Shown piece by piece: positions 1-10,380 of a stretch of DNA of 64,000 bases (its first letter is position 1; each line of letters opens with the position of its first letter). The DNA comes from Bradyrhizobium oligotrophicum S58 (GTDB lineage: Bacteria; Pseudomonadota; Alphaproteobacteria; Rhizobiales; Xanthobacteraceae): NCBI RefSeq assembly GCF_000344805.1, contig NC_020453.1, positions 558,001 to 622,000 of the forward strand, given 5' to 3'. A program made the position numbers and the translations under genes. Under the pieces are notes generated by a model. The model saw only the letters and a program-made list of their open reading frames with translations, was not told the origin of the DNA and searched no databases.

Positions 1-2
1 TC

Positions 3-2735
3 GTCACCTATGCGGCGATCTCGCCGGGCAAGACGCCAGAGCAGCTGTCGTTCTTCGTCGACGACGTGGTCAAACGTGAGCTGCAGGGCGTGCGCGGCGT
101 CAGCCAGGTCGAGCGCATCGGTGGTGTCGAGCGCGAGATTCTGGTCTCGCTCGATCCCGACCGGCTGCAGGCCATGGGCCTCACCGCGGTCAATGTCAGC
201 CAGAGCCTGCGCGGCACCAATGTCGATGTCGCCGGCGGCCGGGCCGAAATCGGCAAGAACGACCAGGCGATCCGCACGCTTGCCGGCGCCAAGACGCTGA
301 ACGAGCTGTCGAACACCATGATTCCGCTGTTCGGTGGCGGTGAAGTCCGGCTTGCCGATCTCGGGACGGTCACCGATACGATCGCCGATCGCCGCACCTT
401 CGCGCGCTTCAATGGCGAGCCGGTGGTGGCGCTCGGCATCAAGCGCTCCAAGGGCGCCAGCGACGTCGTCGTCGCCGCCGCCGTGCAGAAGCGCATCGAC
501 CAGGTGAAGGCCGCCCATCCCGACGTCGAGCTGAAGCTGATCGATACGTCGGTCGAGTTCACCAAGGGCAACTACGAGGCCGCGATCTCGACCCTGTTCG
601 AGGGCGCGATCCTCGCCGTCATCATCGTGCTGCTGTTCCTGCGTGATATCAGGGCGACGGTGATCGCGGCGATCTCGCTGCCGCTGTCGATCTTCCCGGC
701 CTTCTGGGCGATGGACCTGCTCGGCTTCTCGCTGAACATGGTCTCGTTCCTGGCGATCACGTTGTCGACCGGCATTCTCGTCGACGACGCCATCGTCGAG
801 ATCGAGAACATCGTGCGCCACATGCGGATGGGCAAGTCGCCCTATCGCGCCGCGCTCGACGCCGCCGACGAGATCGGGCTCGCGGTCATCGCGATCAGCC
901 TCACCATCATCGCGATCTTCGCGCCGGCCAGCTTCATGTCGGGCATCGCCGGACAGTTCTTCAAGCAGTTCGGCATCACCGTCTCGGTGCAGGTGTTCTT
1001 CTCGCTGCTGGCGGCGCGTTTCGTCACCCCGATGCTGGCCGCCTACTTCCTCAGGGATCACAACCACGACGATCCGCCGCCGGGGTTCATCCTGCGTGCG
1101 TATCAGCGCATCGTGACGTGGTCGGTGAAGCACTATTTCATCACGGTGCTGCTCGGCATCGGGATCTTCGCCGCGTCGATCTGGAGCACGACCCTGCTGT
1201 CGCAAGGCTTCCTGCCGGCCCAGGACGCCGCGCGATCGCTGCTCGCGATCGAGCTGCCGCCCGGCGCACAGCTCGCCTACACCGAGAAGGTGACCGAGGA
1301 CATCGTGGCGCAGCTGCGCAAGCGGCCCGAGGTTCGCAGCGTGTTCGTCGACGGCGGCCGGCTGCAGGGCGCCATGGAGGTTCGCCGCGCCGGAATGATC
1401 GTCAACTACACGCCGAAGACCGAGCGCAAGATCACCCAGAAGGAGCTCGAGCTCGCGATCACCAAGGACCTCGAGAATATTCCCGACATCCGGTTCTGGT
1501 TCACCGACGAGAACGGCCTGCGGCCGATCAAGCTCGTCCTGACCGGCACGGACCCCAAGCTGGTCGACAACGTTGCGAGCGAGCTGGCGTCGCAGATGCG
1601 GCGGATCCCCATCATCTCCAACGTGGTGTCGGACACATCGCTCGACCGGCCTGAATTGCGGGTGCAGCCGCGCGCCGATCTGGCCGCCCGTCTGGGCGTC
1701 TCGACCGAAAGCCTGTCGCAGACGATCCGCGTCGCCACGATCGGAGACGTCGGACCGGCGCTGGCGAAATACGACGCCGGCGGCCGCCTGGTTCCGATCC
1801 GGGTGCAGCTGGAGGATGCGGCGCGCAGCGACGTGAAGATCCTCGAGCAGTTGCGGGTGCCGCTCGGCCAATATGGCGAGAAGGGCGGCGTGCCCCTCGC
1901 CGTGGTTGCGGACATCAAGCTCGATCAGGGCCCGACCAGCATCAGCCGCTACGATCGCGGACGGCAGGCCACCGTCGCTGCCGACCTCGTCGGGCTTGCG
2001 GCGCTGGGCGATGCGACCAAGCAGATCGACGAGCTGCCGGTCAGAAAGAGCATGCCGGCCAGCGTCAAGCTGATCCCATCCGATGATGCCGAAAGCCTCA
2101 ATGAGCTGGCCTCCGGCTTCATCACGGCGATCACGGCTGGCCTGATGATCGTTTATGCAGTGCTGGTGCTGCTGTTCGGCACCTTCCTGCAGCCGATCAC
2201 GATCCTGTTCTCGCTGCCGCTGTCGATCGGCGGTGCGATCGGCGCGCTGATGCTGACGGGCAAGCAGCTCACCATCCCGGTCTATATCGGCATGATGATG
2301 CTGATGGGCATCGTCACCAAGAATGCGATCATGCTGGTGGAGTTCGCCGTCGAGGCGATCCATGCGGGCACGAGACGCGACGAGGCGATCATCGATGCCG
2401 GCATGAAGCGGGCGCGTCCGATCGTGATGACCACGATCGCGATGGTCGCCGGCATGATGCCGAGCGCGCTGGCGGTCGGCGCCGGCGGCGAATTCCGCTC
2501 GCCGATGGCGCTTGCCGTGATCGGCGGCCTGGTGTTCTCGACCGTGCTGTCGCTGTTGTTCGTGCCGGCGATGTTCCTGGTGATGGACGATGTCGGCGCG
2601 CTGTTCGCGCGGCTCGGCCGCAAGCTGATCGTGTCCTCCGGCGAGGCCGCGGACGCGCCGCAAGCGAGTCACGCGACGAGTTCGGGGCACGCGCAGAAGC
2701 CGCCGCCGTCGATGGTTTCACCGGCCGCGGAATGA
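3..2735 (+). CDS. RND efflux transporter permease, 5' end outside window
   Basis: Inner-membrane proton-driven pump of the AcrB/MexB-like RND superfamily. The reading frame is open to the left edge (it begins VTYAAISPGKT from base 3), so the true start is upstream; 910 residues are visible where full members have about 1,030-1,050. Visible parts include the first porter loop, a hydrophobic block with the acidic pair in GILVDDAIVEIENI (the TM4 proton-relay region), a second porter half, and the TM10-12 block with TKNAIMLVEF. The tail (about 40 residues) is Ala/Ser/Pro-rich and probably cytoplasmic. A membrane-fusion partner would be expected upstream, outside the window. Substrate cannot be read from sequence. 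Confidence 0.93.
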   Translation, partial: VTYAAISPGKTPEQLSFFVDDVVKRELQGVRGVSQVERIGGVEREILVSLDPDRLQAMGLTAVNVSQSLRGTNVDVAGGRAEIGKNDQAIRTLAGAKTLNELSNTMIPLFGGGEVRLADLGTVTDTIADRRTFARFNGEPVVALGIKRSKGASDVVVAAAVQKRIDQVKAAHPDVELKLIDTSVEFTKGNYEAAISTLFEGAILAVIIVLLFLRDIRATVIAAISLPLSIFPAFWAMDLLGFSLNMVSFLAITLSTGILVDDAIVEIENIVRHMRMGKSPYRAALDAADEIGLAVIAISLTIIAIFAPASFMSGIAGQFFKQFGITVSVQVFFSLLAARFVTPMLAAYFLRDHNHDDPPPGFILRAYQRIVTWSVKHYFITVLLGIGIFAASIWSTTLLSQGFLPAQDAARSLLAIELPPGAQLAYTEKVTEDIVAQLRKRPEVRSVFVDGGRLQGAMEVRRAGMIVNYTPKTERKITQKELELAITKDLENIPDIRFWFTDENGLRPIKLVLTGTDPKLVDNVASELASQMRRIPIISNVVSDTSLDRPELRVQPRADLAARLGVSTESLSQTIRVATIGDVGPALAKYDAGGRLVPIRVQLEDAARSDVKILEQLRVPLGQYGEKGGVPLAVVADIKLDQGPTSISRYDRGRQATVAADLVGLAALGDATKQIDELPVRKSMPASVKLIPSDDAESLNELASGFITAITAGLMIVYAVLVLLFGTFLQPITILFSLPLSIGGAIGALMLTGKQLTIPVYIGMMMLMGIVTKNAIMLVEFAVEAIHAGTRRDEAIIDAGMKRARPIVMTTIAMVAGMMPSALAVGAGGEFRSPMALAVIGGLVFSTVLSLLFVPAMFLVMDDVGALFARLGRKLIVSSGEAADAPQASHATSSGHAQKPPPSMVSPAAE

Positions 2736-2760
2736 ACGGGAATTTGCCACGCGGGCCGGG

Positions 2761-4395
2761 TCAGTTCGCCGTCGATGGCAGGCGCCGGCGGGCACTGAGA
2801 TCGTCGGCCGCGTCCGGTGCGGTTCCGGTGGGCCGGTCGGTGTCGGGCGGTATGATCAGGGCGACGAAGCCCTGACTGGCGCCTTGCCAGCCGAACATGT
2901 TGGTACGGAGCGTGAAGTCCGCCCGGATCGAGCGCTCTTCCCGCGCCGCTGCGGCCTGCATGCCCATGATGCAGGAGATGTCGGTGTCGTAGCACAAGGC
3001 GGCCCAGCCACCGGCGCGCCGCGCGGCGTTCGGAAGCTGCAGCTCGTGCGGATGCACCAGGCCCATCTCGTAGCGTGGATGGTCGGGGCTGTAGAAGGCC
3101 GCAGCAAAAGCGAGGCCATCGTCGCCGCCCACCGCGGTCAGCGGGCGGTCCGAGGCGGTCCGCCACAGCCGGTCCAGCTCGGCCACGGCGGGCTCGTAGA
3201 AGTTGCGGCCCTCGCTGAGCGGAACGTAGTTCCGGTACAGCGCATGGAGCGGCGCGACGATGGTGGCCGCGAACGCGGCGATCGCAATCGTTGTGGCGGC
3301 GAGGTTGATCGTCATGTCGCGGGGGACATGGTAGCTGGCGCCGCACACGGTAACGACAACGAACAGGAATATGCCCTGCAGGCCCCACAGCGGCGGCATG
3401 TCGGTGCCGAAGATCGCCGAGATCAACGCCGGGAAGACCACCGTGCCGATGCTGATCATCGCCAGAAGCCGGAGCCCGGAGTCGAGGCTGAGTGCGTCGT
3501 TGAGCACGCGGGTCGGACGCGGCCGCGTCATCGCCAGCCATATCAGGCCGGGAACACCGGCGATGCCGGCCATCGCGAGCAGGAAGCCGCCGCCCTCGAT
3601 CAGAGCGGCCGCGGCGGTCTTGCCGACGTGATGCTCGATCGCGTGCGAGAATGGCTGCGCCCCGGTGGTGGCAAGCCAGACCAGGTGAGGCGCGAGCACC
3701 ACGAGGCCGGCGAGCGCGGCGATCCATGGCGCCGCCGACGTGAAATAGGCGCGCCGATCGCGGTGACAGAGCGCCGCGATCGCGAAGCTGCCGATCAGGA
3801 AGATCGAGTAGTACTTGCCGAGCATGGCGAGCGCGGCGGTTGCGCCGGCCGCTACGGCCCAGCCGTTGCTGCGCGTCTCGAACGAGCGAAGGAAGCACCA
3901 GGTCGCGAGCGGCCAGCTCGACAACAGCACCGCATTGGCGTTGAAGCGCTGCGCATGCAGCTGATAGATCGGCAGCAGCATCAACAGCAGCAGCACGACG
4001 AGGCGCCGGTCGCCGCGTGCGAAGCGCCGGGTGATCAGATCCACGGCCCACAATCCGACCGCGGCGTTGGTGAGCGCCAGCAAATTGAACGACCAGTTGG
4101 TGAGCGGAAACACCGTCGTCCAAGCGCGCGCGGCCCAGCCCATCAAGGGCGGATGCTTGGTGGAGCCCCAGTCGAAGCTGCGCCCGAGCGACCAGGTCTC
4201 GATCACATCCTGATGGAGATCGCCACCCACATAGGCGATCGAGAAATACGCCATCCAGAACGCAACGAACCCCGCGATCAGCACCGGCACCGCCCAGCCG
4301 TCCTCGACGGCGTCGATCCAGATCCCGAGAGCCCTGCGCCACCGTGCGACCAAATCGTTGGTCTCGATCGCAATCGCCGGCAACGCAAGGCTCAT
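2761..4395 (-). CDS. GT39-type membrane glycosyltransferase (ArnT/PMT_2-like)
   Basis: 544-residue polytopic membrane protein of the dolichyl-phosphate-mannose mannosyltransferase / ArnT superfamily, which moves a sugar from a polyprenyl-phosphate donor to a lipid or protein at the periplasmic face. After a first membrane segment (residues about 37-55) comes the family's periplasmic loop with an acidic residue, here VGGDLHQDV, then TKHPPLMGW, typical of this group. About ten further hydrophobic segments follow, and a soluble C-terminal domain of about 150 residues. It is convergent with the RND gene (25-base gap). The acceptor is unknown; many Bradyrhizobium paralogues exist, so no gene symbol is given. 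Confidence 0.82.
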   Translation of the reverse strand: MSLALPAIAIETNDLVARWRRALGIWIDAVEDGWAVPVLIAGFVAFWMAYFSIAYVGGDLHQDVIETWSLGRSFDWGSTKHPPLMGWAARAWTTVFPLTNWSFNLLALTNAAVGLWAVDLITRRFARGDRRLVVLLLLMLLPIYQLHAQRFNANAVLLSSWPLATWCFLRSFETRSNGWAVAAGATAALAMLGKYYSIFLIGSFAIAALCHRDRRAYFTSAAPWIAALAGLVVLAPHLVWLATTGAQPFSHAIEHHVGKTAAAALIEGGGFLLAMAGIAGVPGLIWLAMTRPRPTRVLNDALSLDSGLRLLAMISIGTVVFPALISAIFGTDMPPLWGLQGIFLFVVVTVCGASYHVPRDMTINLAATTIAIAAFAATIVAPLHALYRNYVPLSEGRNFYEPAVAELDRLWRTASDRPLTAVGGDDGLAFAAAFYSPDHPRYEMGLVHPHELQLPNAARRAGGWAALCYDTDISCIMGMQAAAAREERSIRADFTLRTNMFGWQGASQGFVALIIPPDTDRPTGTAPDAADDLSARRRLPSTAN

Positions 4396-4647
4396 GACGT
4401 GACTTCACTTTCAACAATGGCGCGACGAACTTCGTCCGGCGGCGCGTGCGCCGGGCGAAGGGATACGACCGCTGCCGGATTGACCCCTGTTAGAATTGTT
4501 AAAAAGAGTTCATGTCGCAAATTGTGAGGTGCGATGGCCCAATTGCGATCATGTTTGGCCGAGGCCGATACGAAACGATGCACGGCAGGCGGTTCCTGCC
4601 ATGGACCGGACTTCGATCGGACAAATTCGGGGCGAAGCTTCTGCCGG

Positions 4648-5322
4648 CTACTCGTTTCGCGCGATCGTGCTGAGCTTGGTCAGGTCATGCAGCAGGATGC
4701 GGCCGCGTTGCAGATCCAGGATCTTGTCCTTGCGCCAGGCCTGCAGCTGCCGGTTGACGCTCTCGCGCGCCGCGCCGACGAAGATGCCGAGCTGCTCCTG
4801 CGAGATGTGCACCTCGGAACCGAAATCATCCGCCAGCGCACACAGCCGGCGGGCCAGCCGGACCGGCAGCGGCTGCAACACCGACTCCTCCATCCGCTCG
4901 CTCTGCCAGCGGATGCGCTGGCACAACAGCTGAATGATCCTGATCGCCACCTTGGGCTCGCGTTCCAGGAAGCTGAGGAAATCCTCGCGCCGCAGAACGA
5001 ACAGCTCGGTGACTTCGCCGGCCGTGGCATCGGCCGTGCGCTCCTGTCCATCAAGCACCGCGACCTCGCCGAACAGATCGCCGGGCCCCATGAAGTTCAG
5101 CGTGAGCCGGCTGCCGTCGGTGGCGCCGGTCTCGATGCGGATCTGGCCGCGCCTGACCCCGAACAGGGCGTTGCCGGCATCGCCCTTCTGGAACAGCACC
5201 TCGCCCGCGGAGAGATGCTGGGTATGGCAAAGGGTCGCGAGACGCTGAAGCTCGTCGGCCCCGAGGTCGGCGAACATCGGGTTCATCTTCAGGATGACCG
5301 CAAATTCGGCCTGCTTGCTCAT
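4648..5322 (-). CDS. Crp/Fnr-family transcriptional regulator
   Basis: 224 residues from the ATG at 5322, which has an AAGG ribosome-binding site 8-9 bases upstream; the longer frame to 5388 adds 22 residues with no family match. N-terminal cyclic-nucleotide-binding beta-barrel (about residues 12-125; GDLFGEVAVLDGQERTA is the phosphate-binding-cassette region) and a C-terminal winged helix with recognition helix GAARESVNRQL, typical of HTH_Crp. There is no N-terminal cysteine cluster, so it is not an FNR-type iron-sulfur sensor. It diverges from the AsmA-like gene across about 200 bases. Ligand unknown. Confidence 0.88.
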   Translation of the reverse strand: MSKQAEFAVILKMNPMFADLGADELQRLATLCHTQHLSAGEVLFQKGDAGNALFGVRRGQIRIETGATDGSRLTLNFMGPGDLFGEVAVLDGQERTADATAGEVTELFVLRREDFLSFLEREPKVAIRIIQLLCQRIRWQSERMEESVLQPLPVRLARRLCALADDFGSEVHISQEQLGIFVGAARESVNRQLQAWRKDKILDLQRGRILLHDLTKLSTIARNE

Positions 5323-5525
5323 CGCTATACCTTCAGGAATGGATTGAAAGATGTACTTACGGAAACCGCTCTGGCGGAAGTGTGTCATAAGTCACATAAG
5401 GACGCACGTGCTCCCGACTATTTTCACCGCTCTTGGAGCGGTCCGCGGGATAGAATAGGCCTCGAGCGGGGTGGCGCTGCGGCGCGCTTGCCCCGCGTGA
5501 ACCGCTCGCGCATCGCGATTGGGAC

Positions 5526-7652
5526 ATGGACATGAAAGCATTGAAGATCGCAGGCGGACTGGTTGGCGCCGTCATCGTCGTGCTCGCTCTCGCGCTGGCC
5601 TTCGGGCTTCCGGCGGGCTTTCTGACCGTCGCCATCCAGGATCGCGTCGAGCGCGACACCGGCTATCGTCTCACCATGGCCGGCTCGACGAGCGTCAGCC
5701 TGTGGCCTTCGCTGCATGCGACGTTGACCGACATCACGCTGCAGGATCCGAAGGAGCGGGACGGCAACAATCGGCTGACGATCGGCAAGCTGCAGGCCGA
5801 CATGGCGCTGTCGAGCCTATGGTCCGGCCGGCCCGAGATCGGCGAGATCATCATCGACAAGCCCACCATTTATCTCCCGCTGCTGCGCGAGCGCCTGCGT
5901 GACAATGCACTCCGCAGCCGCCCCGGCGGGAAGCAGGAAGCGGCGCCCCCGGTTCGGATCGAACGGGTCACCGTCAGGGACGGCGCCGTCATCCTCTCCA
6001 ATCCGCGCGACCGGGTCGAGAATCGGCTGGAGGGCATCGCTGCGACGGCCTCACTGAGCGACGGCGGCAAGATCCGAATCGCGGGAAGTGCACGCGCGGG
6101 TGATCGCCCGCTGACGTTCGACGTGACGGCTGCGGCCCCTGCGATGCCGATCGATCGGCAGACCGTGCCGGTCGAGTTCAAGATCGGGATGGCCAGCGCG
6201 TTTCGTGGCGTGCTGGCGGGTCGCGCCGAGGTCCGGCTCAACGGTCCGCTGGTGATGATCAACGGCCTGAGCGGCACGCTCGGCGACGGTGATTTCAACG
6301 GCTGGGCCTCTATCGACGTCGCGAGCAAGCCGCTGGTGAAGGTCGATCTCGATGTCGGCCGGTTGGATCTCGGGAACCCCGGGGCGCCGGGCACGGCCGG
6401 CTCTCCGGGCTGGAGCACGGCCCCGATCGATCTGCGCGGGTTGAACTACGTCGATGCGCGCGTGAAGCTGTCGGCAACGGACATCGCCGTCTCCAACGCG
6501 CGCCTTGGCCCGTTGGACGTGGAGGCGTCGCTGGCTGGCGGCGTATTGAAGGCGACCGTCAGCAATCTCGGCGTCTATGGCGGACAGGCCAACGGCGAGA
6601 TCGTGATCGACGCATCCACCGGCAACCCCGCCTATGCCATGCATTGCGATCTCGCCGCGGTCCGCGCGCTGCCGCTGCTCTCGAGCCTCGCCGATTTCAC
6701 CAAGCTCGATGCGCGCATGCAAGGCAAGCTGGCCTTGCGATCGAGTGGCGCCAGCCAGCAGGCGATCATGAGCAATCTCAGCGGCTCGGCGTTCCTGCTG
6801 TTCCAGGACGGTGCGATCCGCGGCATCAACGTCGCGCAGATGATCCGCTCATTGACGACCAATCCGCTGTCGGGATGGCAGGACTCCAAGGAGCTGACGA
6901 CCGATCTCACCCAGCTCTCGGCGTCATTCCAGGTCGAGCGCGGGCAGGCGGCGACAAGTGACCTCAATCTGGCCGGGCCGCTGGTGAAGGTCACCGGTGC
7001 GGGCACGATCGATCTCGGCAATCGCGCGCTGGCGATGCGCGTCGAGCCGAAGCTGGTGATGACGACGGAGGGGCAGGGCCGCACCTCGGATCCGATCGGT
7101 CTTGGCATTCCCGTGATGATCGACGGCCCGTGGAGCCAGCCGCGCTTCTATCCGGACATGGCCGGCATCCTCGACAATCCCGACGCTGCCTACGCCAAGC
7201 TCAAGCAGATGGGGCAGGGCCTGTTCGGCAAGGACGGCGCCGGGCTCGACAATCTCATCAACGGCATCGGTGGCTTGATCGGAAACTCGACCTCCAACAG
7301 TGCGGCCGGAGCAAACGGCGCGCCAACGGGCGCGGCCCCGAACGCGCAGCCGCCGGCTGCTGGCCAATCCGATCTGCTGGGCGGCCAGCTGGGGGCCACG
7401 ATCGGCAATCTGATCCAGCAGGGTTTGCAGCAGGGCACCCCGCCGCAAGGACGGAGCCGCGGCCGTACGCTGAATCCATCCGACGGCGCCGCGCCGCTGT
7501 CGGCCAGCCCGGCGCCGTCGGCGGCTGACGCGGCGCAGGATACGCCACCGGCTGCTGGCAGCCGGGCGGTGCCCTTACAGGATGGGAGCCAAGAGAGCGC
7601 CCAGGACAGCCAGCCCATGAACGACGTCCTGAAGCGCATTTTCAACAGGTAA
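5526..7652 (+). CDS. AsmA-family protein
   Basis: 708 residues. An N-terminal signal anchor (about residues 8-28) is followed by the AsmA-type start, with GLPAGFLTVAIQDRVERDTGYRL and a long beta-rich periplasmic region, then the conserved AsmA C-terminal block (GDGAIRGINVAQMI-like, here QDGAIRGINVAQMI at about residue 430, and RVEPKLV). The last 120 residues are low-complexity Ala/Pro/Gln/Gly. AsmA-like proteins bridge inner and outer membranes and are linked to phospholipid transport and outer-membrane assembly; that role here is inference. A second ATG at 5532 has a slightly better-spaced GGGA and may be the true start. Confidence 0.85.
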   Translation: MDMKALKIAGGLVGAVIVVLALALAFGLPAGFLTVAIQDRVERDTGYRLTMAGSTSVSLWPSLHATLTDITLQDPKERDGNNRLTIGKLQADMALSSLWSGRPEIGEIIIDKPTIYLPLLRERLRDNALRSRPGGKQEAAPPVRIERVTVRDGAVILSNPRDRVENRLEGIAATASLSDGGKIRIAGSARAGDRPLTFDVTAAAPAMPIDRQTVPVEFKIGMASAFRGVLAGRAEVRLNGPLVMINGLSGTLGDGDFNGWASIDVASKPLVKVDLDVGRLDLGNPGAPGTAGSPGWSTAPIDLRGLNYVDARVKLSATDIAVSNARLGPLDVEASLAGGVLKATVSNLGVYGGQANGEIVIDASTGNPAYAMHCDLAAVRALPLLSSLADFTKLDARMQGKLALRSSGASQQAIMSNLSGSAFLLFQDGAIRGINVAQMIRSLTTNPLSGWQDSKELTTDLTQLSASFQVERGQAATSDLNLAGPLVKVTGAGTIDLGNRALAMRVEPKLVMTTEGQGRTSDPIGLGIPVMIDGPWSQPRFYPDMAGILDNPDAAYAKLKQMGQGLFGKDGAGLDNLINGIGGLIGNSTSNSAAGANGAPTGAAPNAQPPAAGQSDLLGGQLGATIGNLIQQGLQQGTPPQGRSRGRTLNPSDGAAPLSASPAPSAADAAQDTPPAAGSRAVPLQDGSQESAQDSQPMNDVLKRIFNR

Positions 7653-7676
7653 TATGAAACCTGAGGGACGATCACG

Positions 7677-7706
7677 TCTGGCCTCCTCCTATCTGGCCTC
7701 CTCCTA
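7677..7706. repeat. Tandem 15-bp direct repeat running into a hairpin
   Basis: A 15-base unit (TCTGGCCTCCTCCTA) occurs twice in direct succession, 7677-7691 and 7692-7706. The second copy supplies the left arm of a perfect 8-bp hairpin (arms 7697-7704 and 7709-7716, loop TAAC). No T-tract follows, so it is not a classical terminator, although it lies 45 bases after the AsmA-like gene. Confidence 0.6.
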
Positions 7707-7920
7707 ACGGAGGAGGATGTTCACCGCCACATGCGCGAACATGAGGCACGCAGGGCAGGCCTTCGCATGGGGCCCGTCCCGCCGGTCATTTTGTGCTAAA
7801 TGGACGTCGGCGGTGCACCATCCCGATATGGCGCTGTCACTGAGGTGTCGTTGTCGACAGACGGCAGCGAGCGCGCCGTCCGAGGTTTGGCCTCGGTGCT
7901 GATGCGCGTGAGGGGTCCGG

Positions 7921-10380
7921 ATGAGCGAGGTTGAGAACAGGGGCTGGTCGCTGCGGCAGGGTCTGTTTGCCAAATACGTCGTGTCGCTGGTCGGGCTCGT
8001 GGTGTTCGTGCTGGCCGTGAACGGGGTGACCGAAACCTGGATCAGCTATCAGGCCACCAAGGCGAGCCTGACCGCCGCCATGGCCGAAAAGGCCGATGCG
8101 AGCGCCCGGCGGATCGATCAGGCGGTCTCGGACCTGCAGCGCCAGATCAGCTGGGTGACCCGGGCGAGCGCCAAGACGCTGGAGGACCGCCGCGCCGACT
8201 ATGTCCAGTTGCTCAGCCAGGTGCCGGCGGTCACGCAGCTCTATCAGCTCGACGGCCAGGGCCGCGAGCAACTCCGGGTCTCGCGCACCTCGATCTCGTT
8301 CTCCTCCGGCAATGATCTGTCGCGCGATCTGCGCTTCACCGACACCGTCACGCATGGGAGCAACTTCTCGGCGGTGACCTTCAAGGGCACGCAGCCGATG
8401 ATGTCGATCTCGGTCGCGCATTCCGGCTTCAACGCCGGCGTGACCGTGGCCGACATCGATCTCGATTTTCTCGAAGACTTCATGACCGAGGCGCAGGTCG
8501 GCAAGGTCGGCATCGCCTATGTTGTCGATCCGCGCGGCCAGGTGCTCGCGAGCTCGGCGAAGGGGCCCGGTGTCGGCCAGGATCTCGCCAAGCTGCCGCA
8601 GGTCGCCGCGGTGATCGCCCCCGACGGCCAGCCGCTGGCATCCGGCACCGACGGCGAGGGCCACGCCGTGCTGTCGGCTGCCGCGACCTTGCCCAAGCTC
8701 GGCTGGGCCGTGTTCTTCGAGCAGTCCACGGCGCACGCTTTGGCGCCGATCCGCGACCAGCTGTTGCGCGGCGCGCTGCTGATCGCGCTTGGTCTTGCCG
8801 TCGCGACGCTTGCCGGATCGTTGCTGGCGCGCCGCATGCTCGTGCCGATCACGGCGTTGCGCGCCGGCGCGCACCGGCTCGGTGCCGGTGATTTCGGTCA
8901 GCGGATCGAGGTGAAGACGCATGACGAGCTGGAAGAGCTGGCCGATCAGTTCAACAGCATGGCGGGCCAGCTCGCGCAGTCCTATGCCGTGCTGGAGGCG
9001 AAGGTCGAGGAGCGGACGCGGGATCTGGCGCAGTCGATCAACGAGCTGAAGGTGCTGGAGGAGGTCGGACGTGCGGTGGCGTCCTCGCTCGATCTCAACG
9101 CGGTGCTGCCGACGGTGGCGGCGCGCGCGCTCGAGATTACGCATGCCGATGCGGTGCTGATCTATTCCTACGATGCGGCCGAACGTCGCTTCAGGCTGGT
9201 GGAAGCCAAGGGCGTCGAGGCGACGCAAGACGGCGCCCACACCATGCTCGACGAGCAGACGAGCCTGCTGTCCGACTCCGTGCGCAGCGGCGAGCCGATC
9301 GCGATCGCCGAGCTCGAAAGCGCGCCGGATCATCCGCTGCGTGACGTCGCGGTTGCAGCCGGCTTCCATGCCGTGCTGTTCACGCCGCTGGTGGATCAGC
9401 AGGGCGTGCTCGGCGCGCTCGTGGTGCTCAGGCGGTCAGCCGGTGCGTTCTCGCCGAACCTGATCGGTTTGATGCGCACCTTTGCCCACCAGGCCGTGCT
9501 CGCCATGCGCAATGCGCGGCTGTTCACCGAGGTCGACCAGAAGGGGCGGGAGCTCGCATTGACCCACGCGACGGTGCAGCAGCAGGCCGCCAAGCTCACC
9601 GAGCAGACCGAGCAGCTGCGCGAGTGGAACAAGTCGCTCGAGGATCGGGTCGAGAAGCAGCTCGGCGAGATCGAGCGGATCAGGCGGCTGGAGCGCTTTC
9701 TCGCGCCGCAGGTGGCGCAGATCATCGCCTCCTCGGACGGTCACGATGCGCTGCTGGAGAGCCACCGCCGCGAGGTCACGGTCGTGTTCTGCGATCTGCG
9801 CGGCTTCACGTCGTTCACCGAGACGACAGAGCCCGAAGAGGCCATGAACGTGCTGCGCGAATATCACGCGGCGCTCGGCAAGCTGATCTTCAAATACGAA
9901 GGCACGCTCGACCGTTATGCCGGCGACGGCGTGATGATCCTGTTCAACGCGCCGATCCCGTTCGAGGACCACGCCATGCGGGCGGTCAAGATGGCGCTGG
10001 AAATGCGCGAGGAGATCGGCCTCCTGACTGAGCGCTGGAAAAATCGCGGCCACAGTCTGGGGTTCGGCGTCGGCATCGCGCTCGGCTACGCCACGCTCGG
10101 CCAGGTCGGCTTCGAGCATCGGCTGGAATACGCCGCGATCGGCAGCGTCACCAACCTCGCCTCGCGGCTGTGCGACGAGGCCAAGGCGGGACAGGTGATC
10201 GTATCCCGCCGTGTCTTCGGCGTGGTCGAGCAGTCTGTCGATGCGAGACCGATCGACGATTTGCATCTGAAGGGCTTCAATCACCCGGTGCTGGCGATGG
10301 AGATTTTGCGCTGGCGTGGCGAGAGCGCCGAGGTGGTCGAAGTCGAAGAGCGGCGGCGTTCGTCGGCAACTAACAAGTAG
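7921..10380 (+). CDS. Membrane-bound class III adenylate/guanylate cyclase with HAMP and GAF domains
   Basis: 819 residues; the ATG is preceded by GAGG seven bases away. Order of domains: TM1 about 17-38, extracytoplasmic sensor about 40-280 (Cache-like), TM2 about 281-303, HAMP about 304-356, GAF about 390-530, a coiled coil about 540-590, and a class III cyclase domain about 617-790. The cyclase retains the first metal Asp (VVFCDLRGF), the second metal Asp (YAGDGVMILF) and the transition-state Asn/Arg pair (SVTNLASRL), so it should be active. It probably makes cAMP in response to an external and a GAF-bound signal. Its stop codon is part of the left arm of the repeat that follows. Confidence 0.92.
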   Translation: MSEVENRGWSLRQGLFAKYVVSLVGLVVFVLAVNGVTETWISYQATKASLTAAMAEKADASARRIDQAVSDLQRQISWVTRASAKTLEDRRADYVQLLSQVPAVTQLYQLDGQGREQLRVSRTSISFSSGNDLSRDLRFTDTVTHGSNFSAVTFKGTQPMMSISVAHSGFNAGVTVADIDLDFLEDFMTEAQVGKVGIAYVVDPRGQVLASSAKGPGVGQDLAKLPQVAAVIAPDGQPLASGTDGEGHAVLSAAATLPKLGWAVFFEQSTAHALAPIRDQLLRGALLIALGLAVATLAGSLLARRMLVPITALRAGAHRLGAGDFGQRIEVKTHDELEELADQFNSMAGQLAQSYAVLEAKVEERTRDLAQSINELKVLEEVGRAVASSLDLNAVLPTVAARALEITHADAVLIYSYDAAERRFRLVEAKGVEATQDGAHTMLDEQTSLLSDSVRSGEPIAIAELESAPDHPLRDVAVAAGFHAVLFTPLVDQQGVLGALVVLRRSAGAFSPNLIGLMRTFAHQAVLAMRNARLFTEVDQKGRELALTHATVQQQAAKLTEQTEQLREWNKSLEDRVEKQLGEIERIRRLERFLAPQVAQIIASSDGHDALLESHRREVTVVFCDLRGFTSFTETTEPEEAMNVLREYHAALGKLIFKYEGTLDRYAGDGVMILFNAPIPFEDHAMRAVKMALEMREEIGLLTERWKNRGHSLGFGVGIALGYATLGQVGFEHRLEYAAIGSVTNLASRLCDEAKAGQVIVSRRVFGVVEQSVDARPIDDLHLKGFNHPVLAMEILRWRGESAEVVEVEERRRSSATNK

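Noticed and set aside
2669..4417. Long minus-strand frame of 582 codons over the glycosyltransferase
   Set aside because: Arg/Ala/Gly-rich shadow of the real gene in another frame; no family sequence.
2884..4527. Plus-strand frame of 547 codons opposite the glycosyltransferase
   Set aside because: Composition typical of antisense reading of a high-GC gene; the minus-strand frame has membrane segments and family motifs.
7717..7902. 61-codon frame after the hairpin, with GGAGGAGG directly before its ATG
   Set aside because: The purine run is part of a hairpin and touches the ATG with no spacing; the peptide has no recognisable features.
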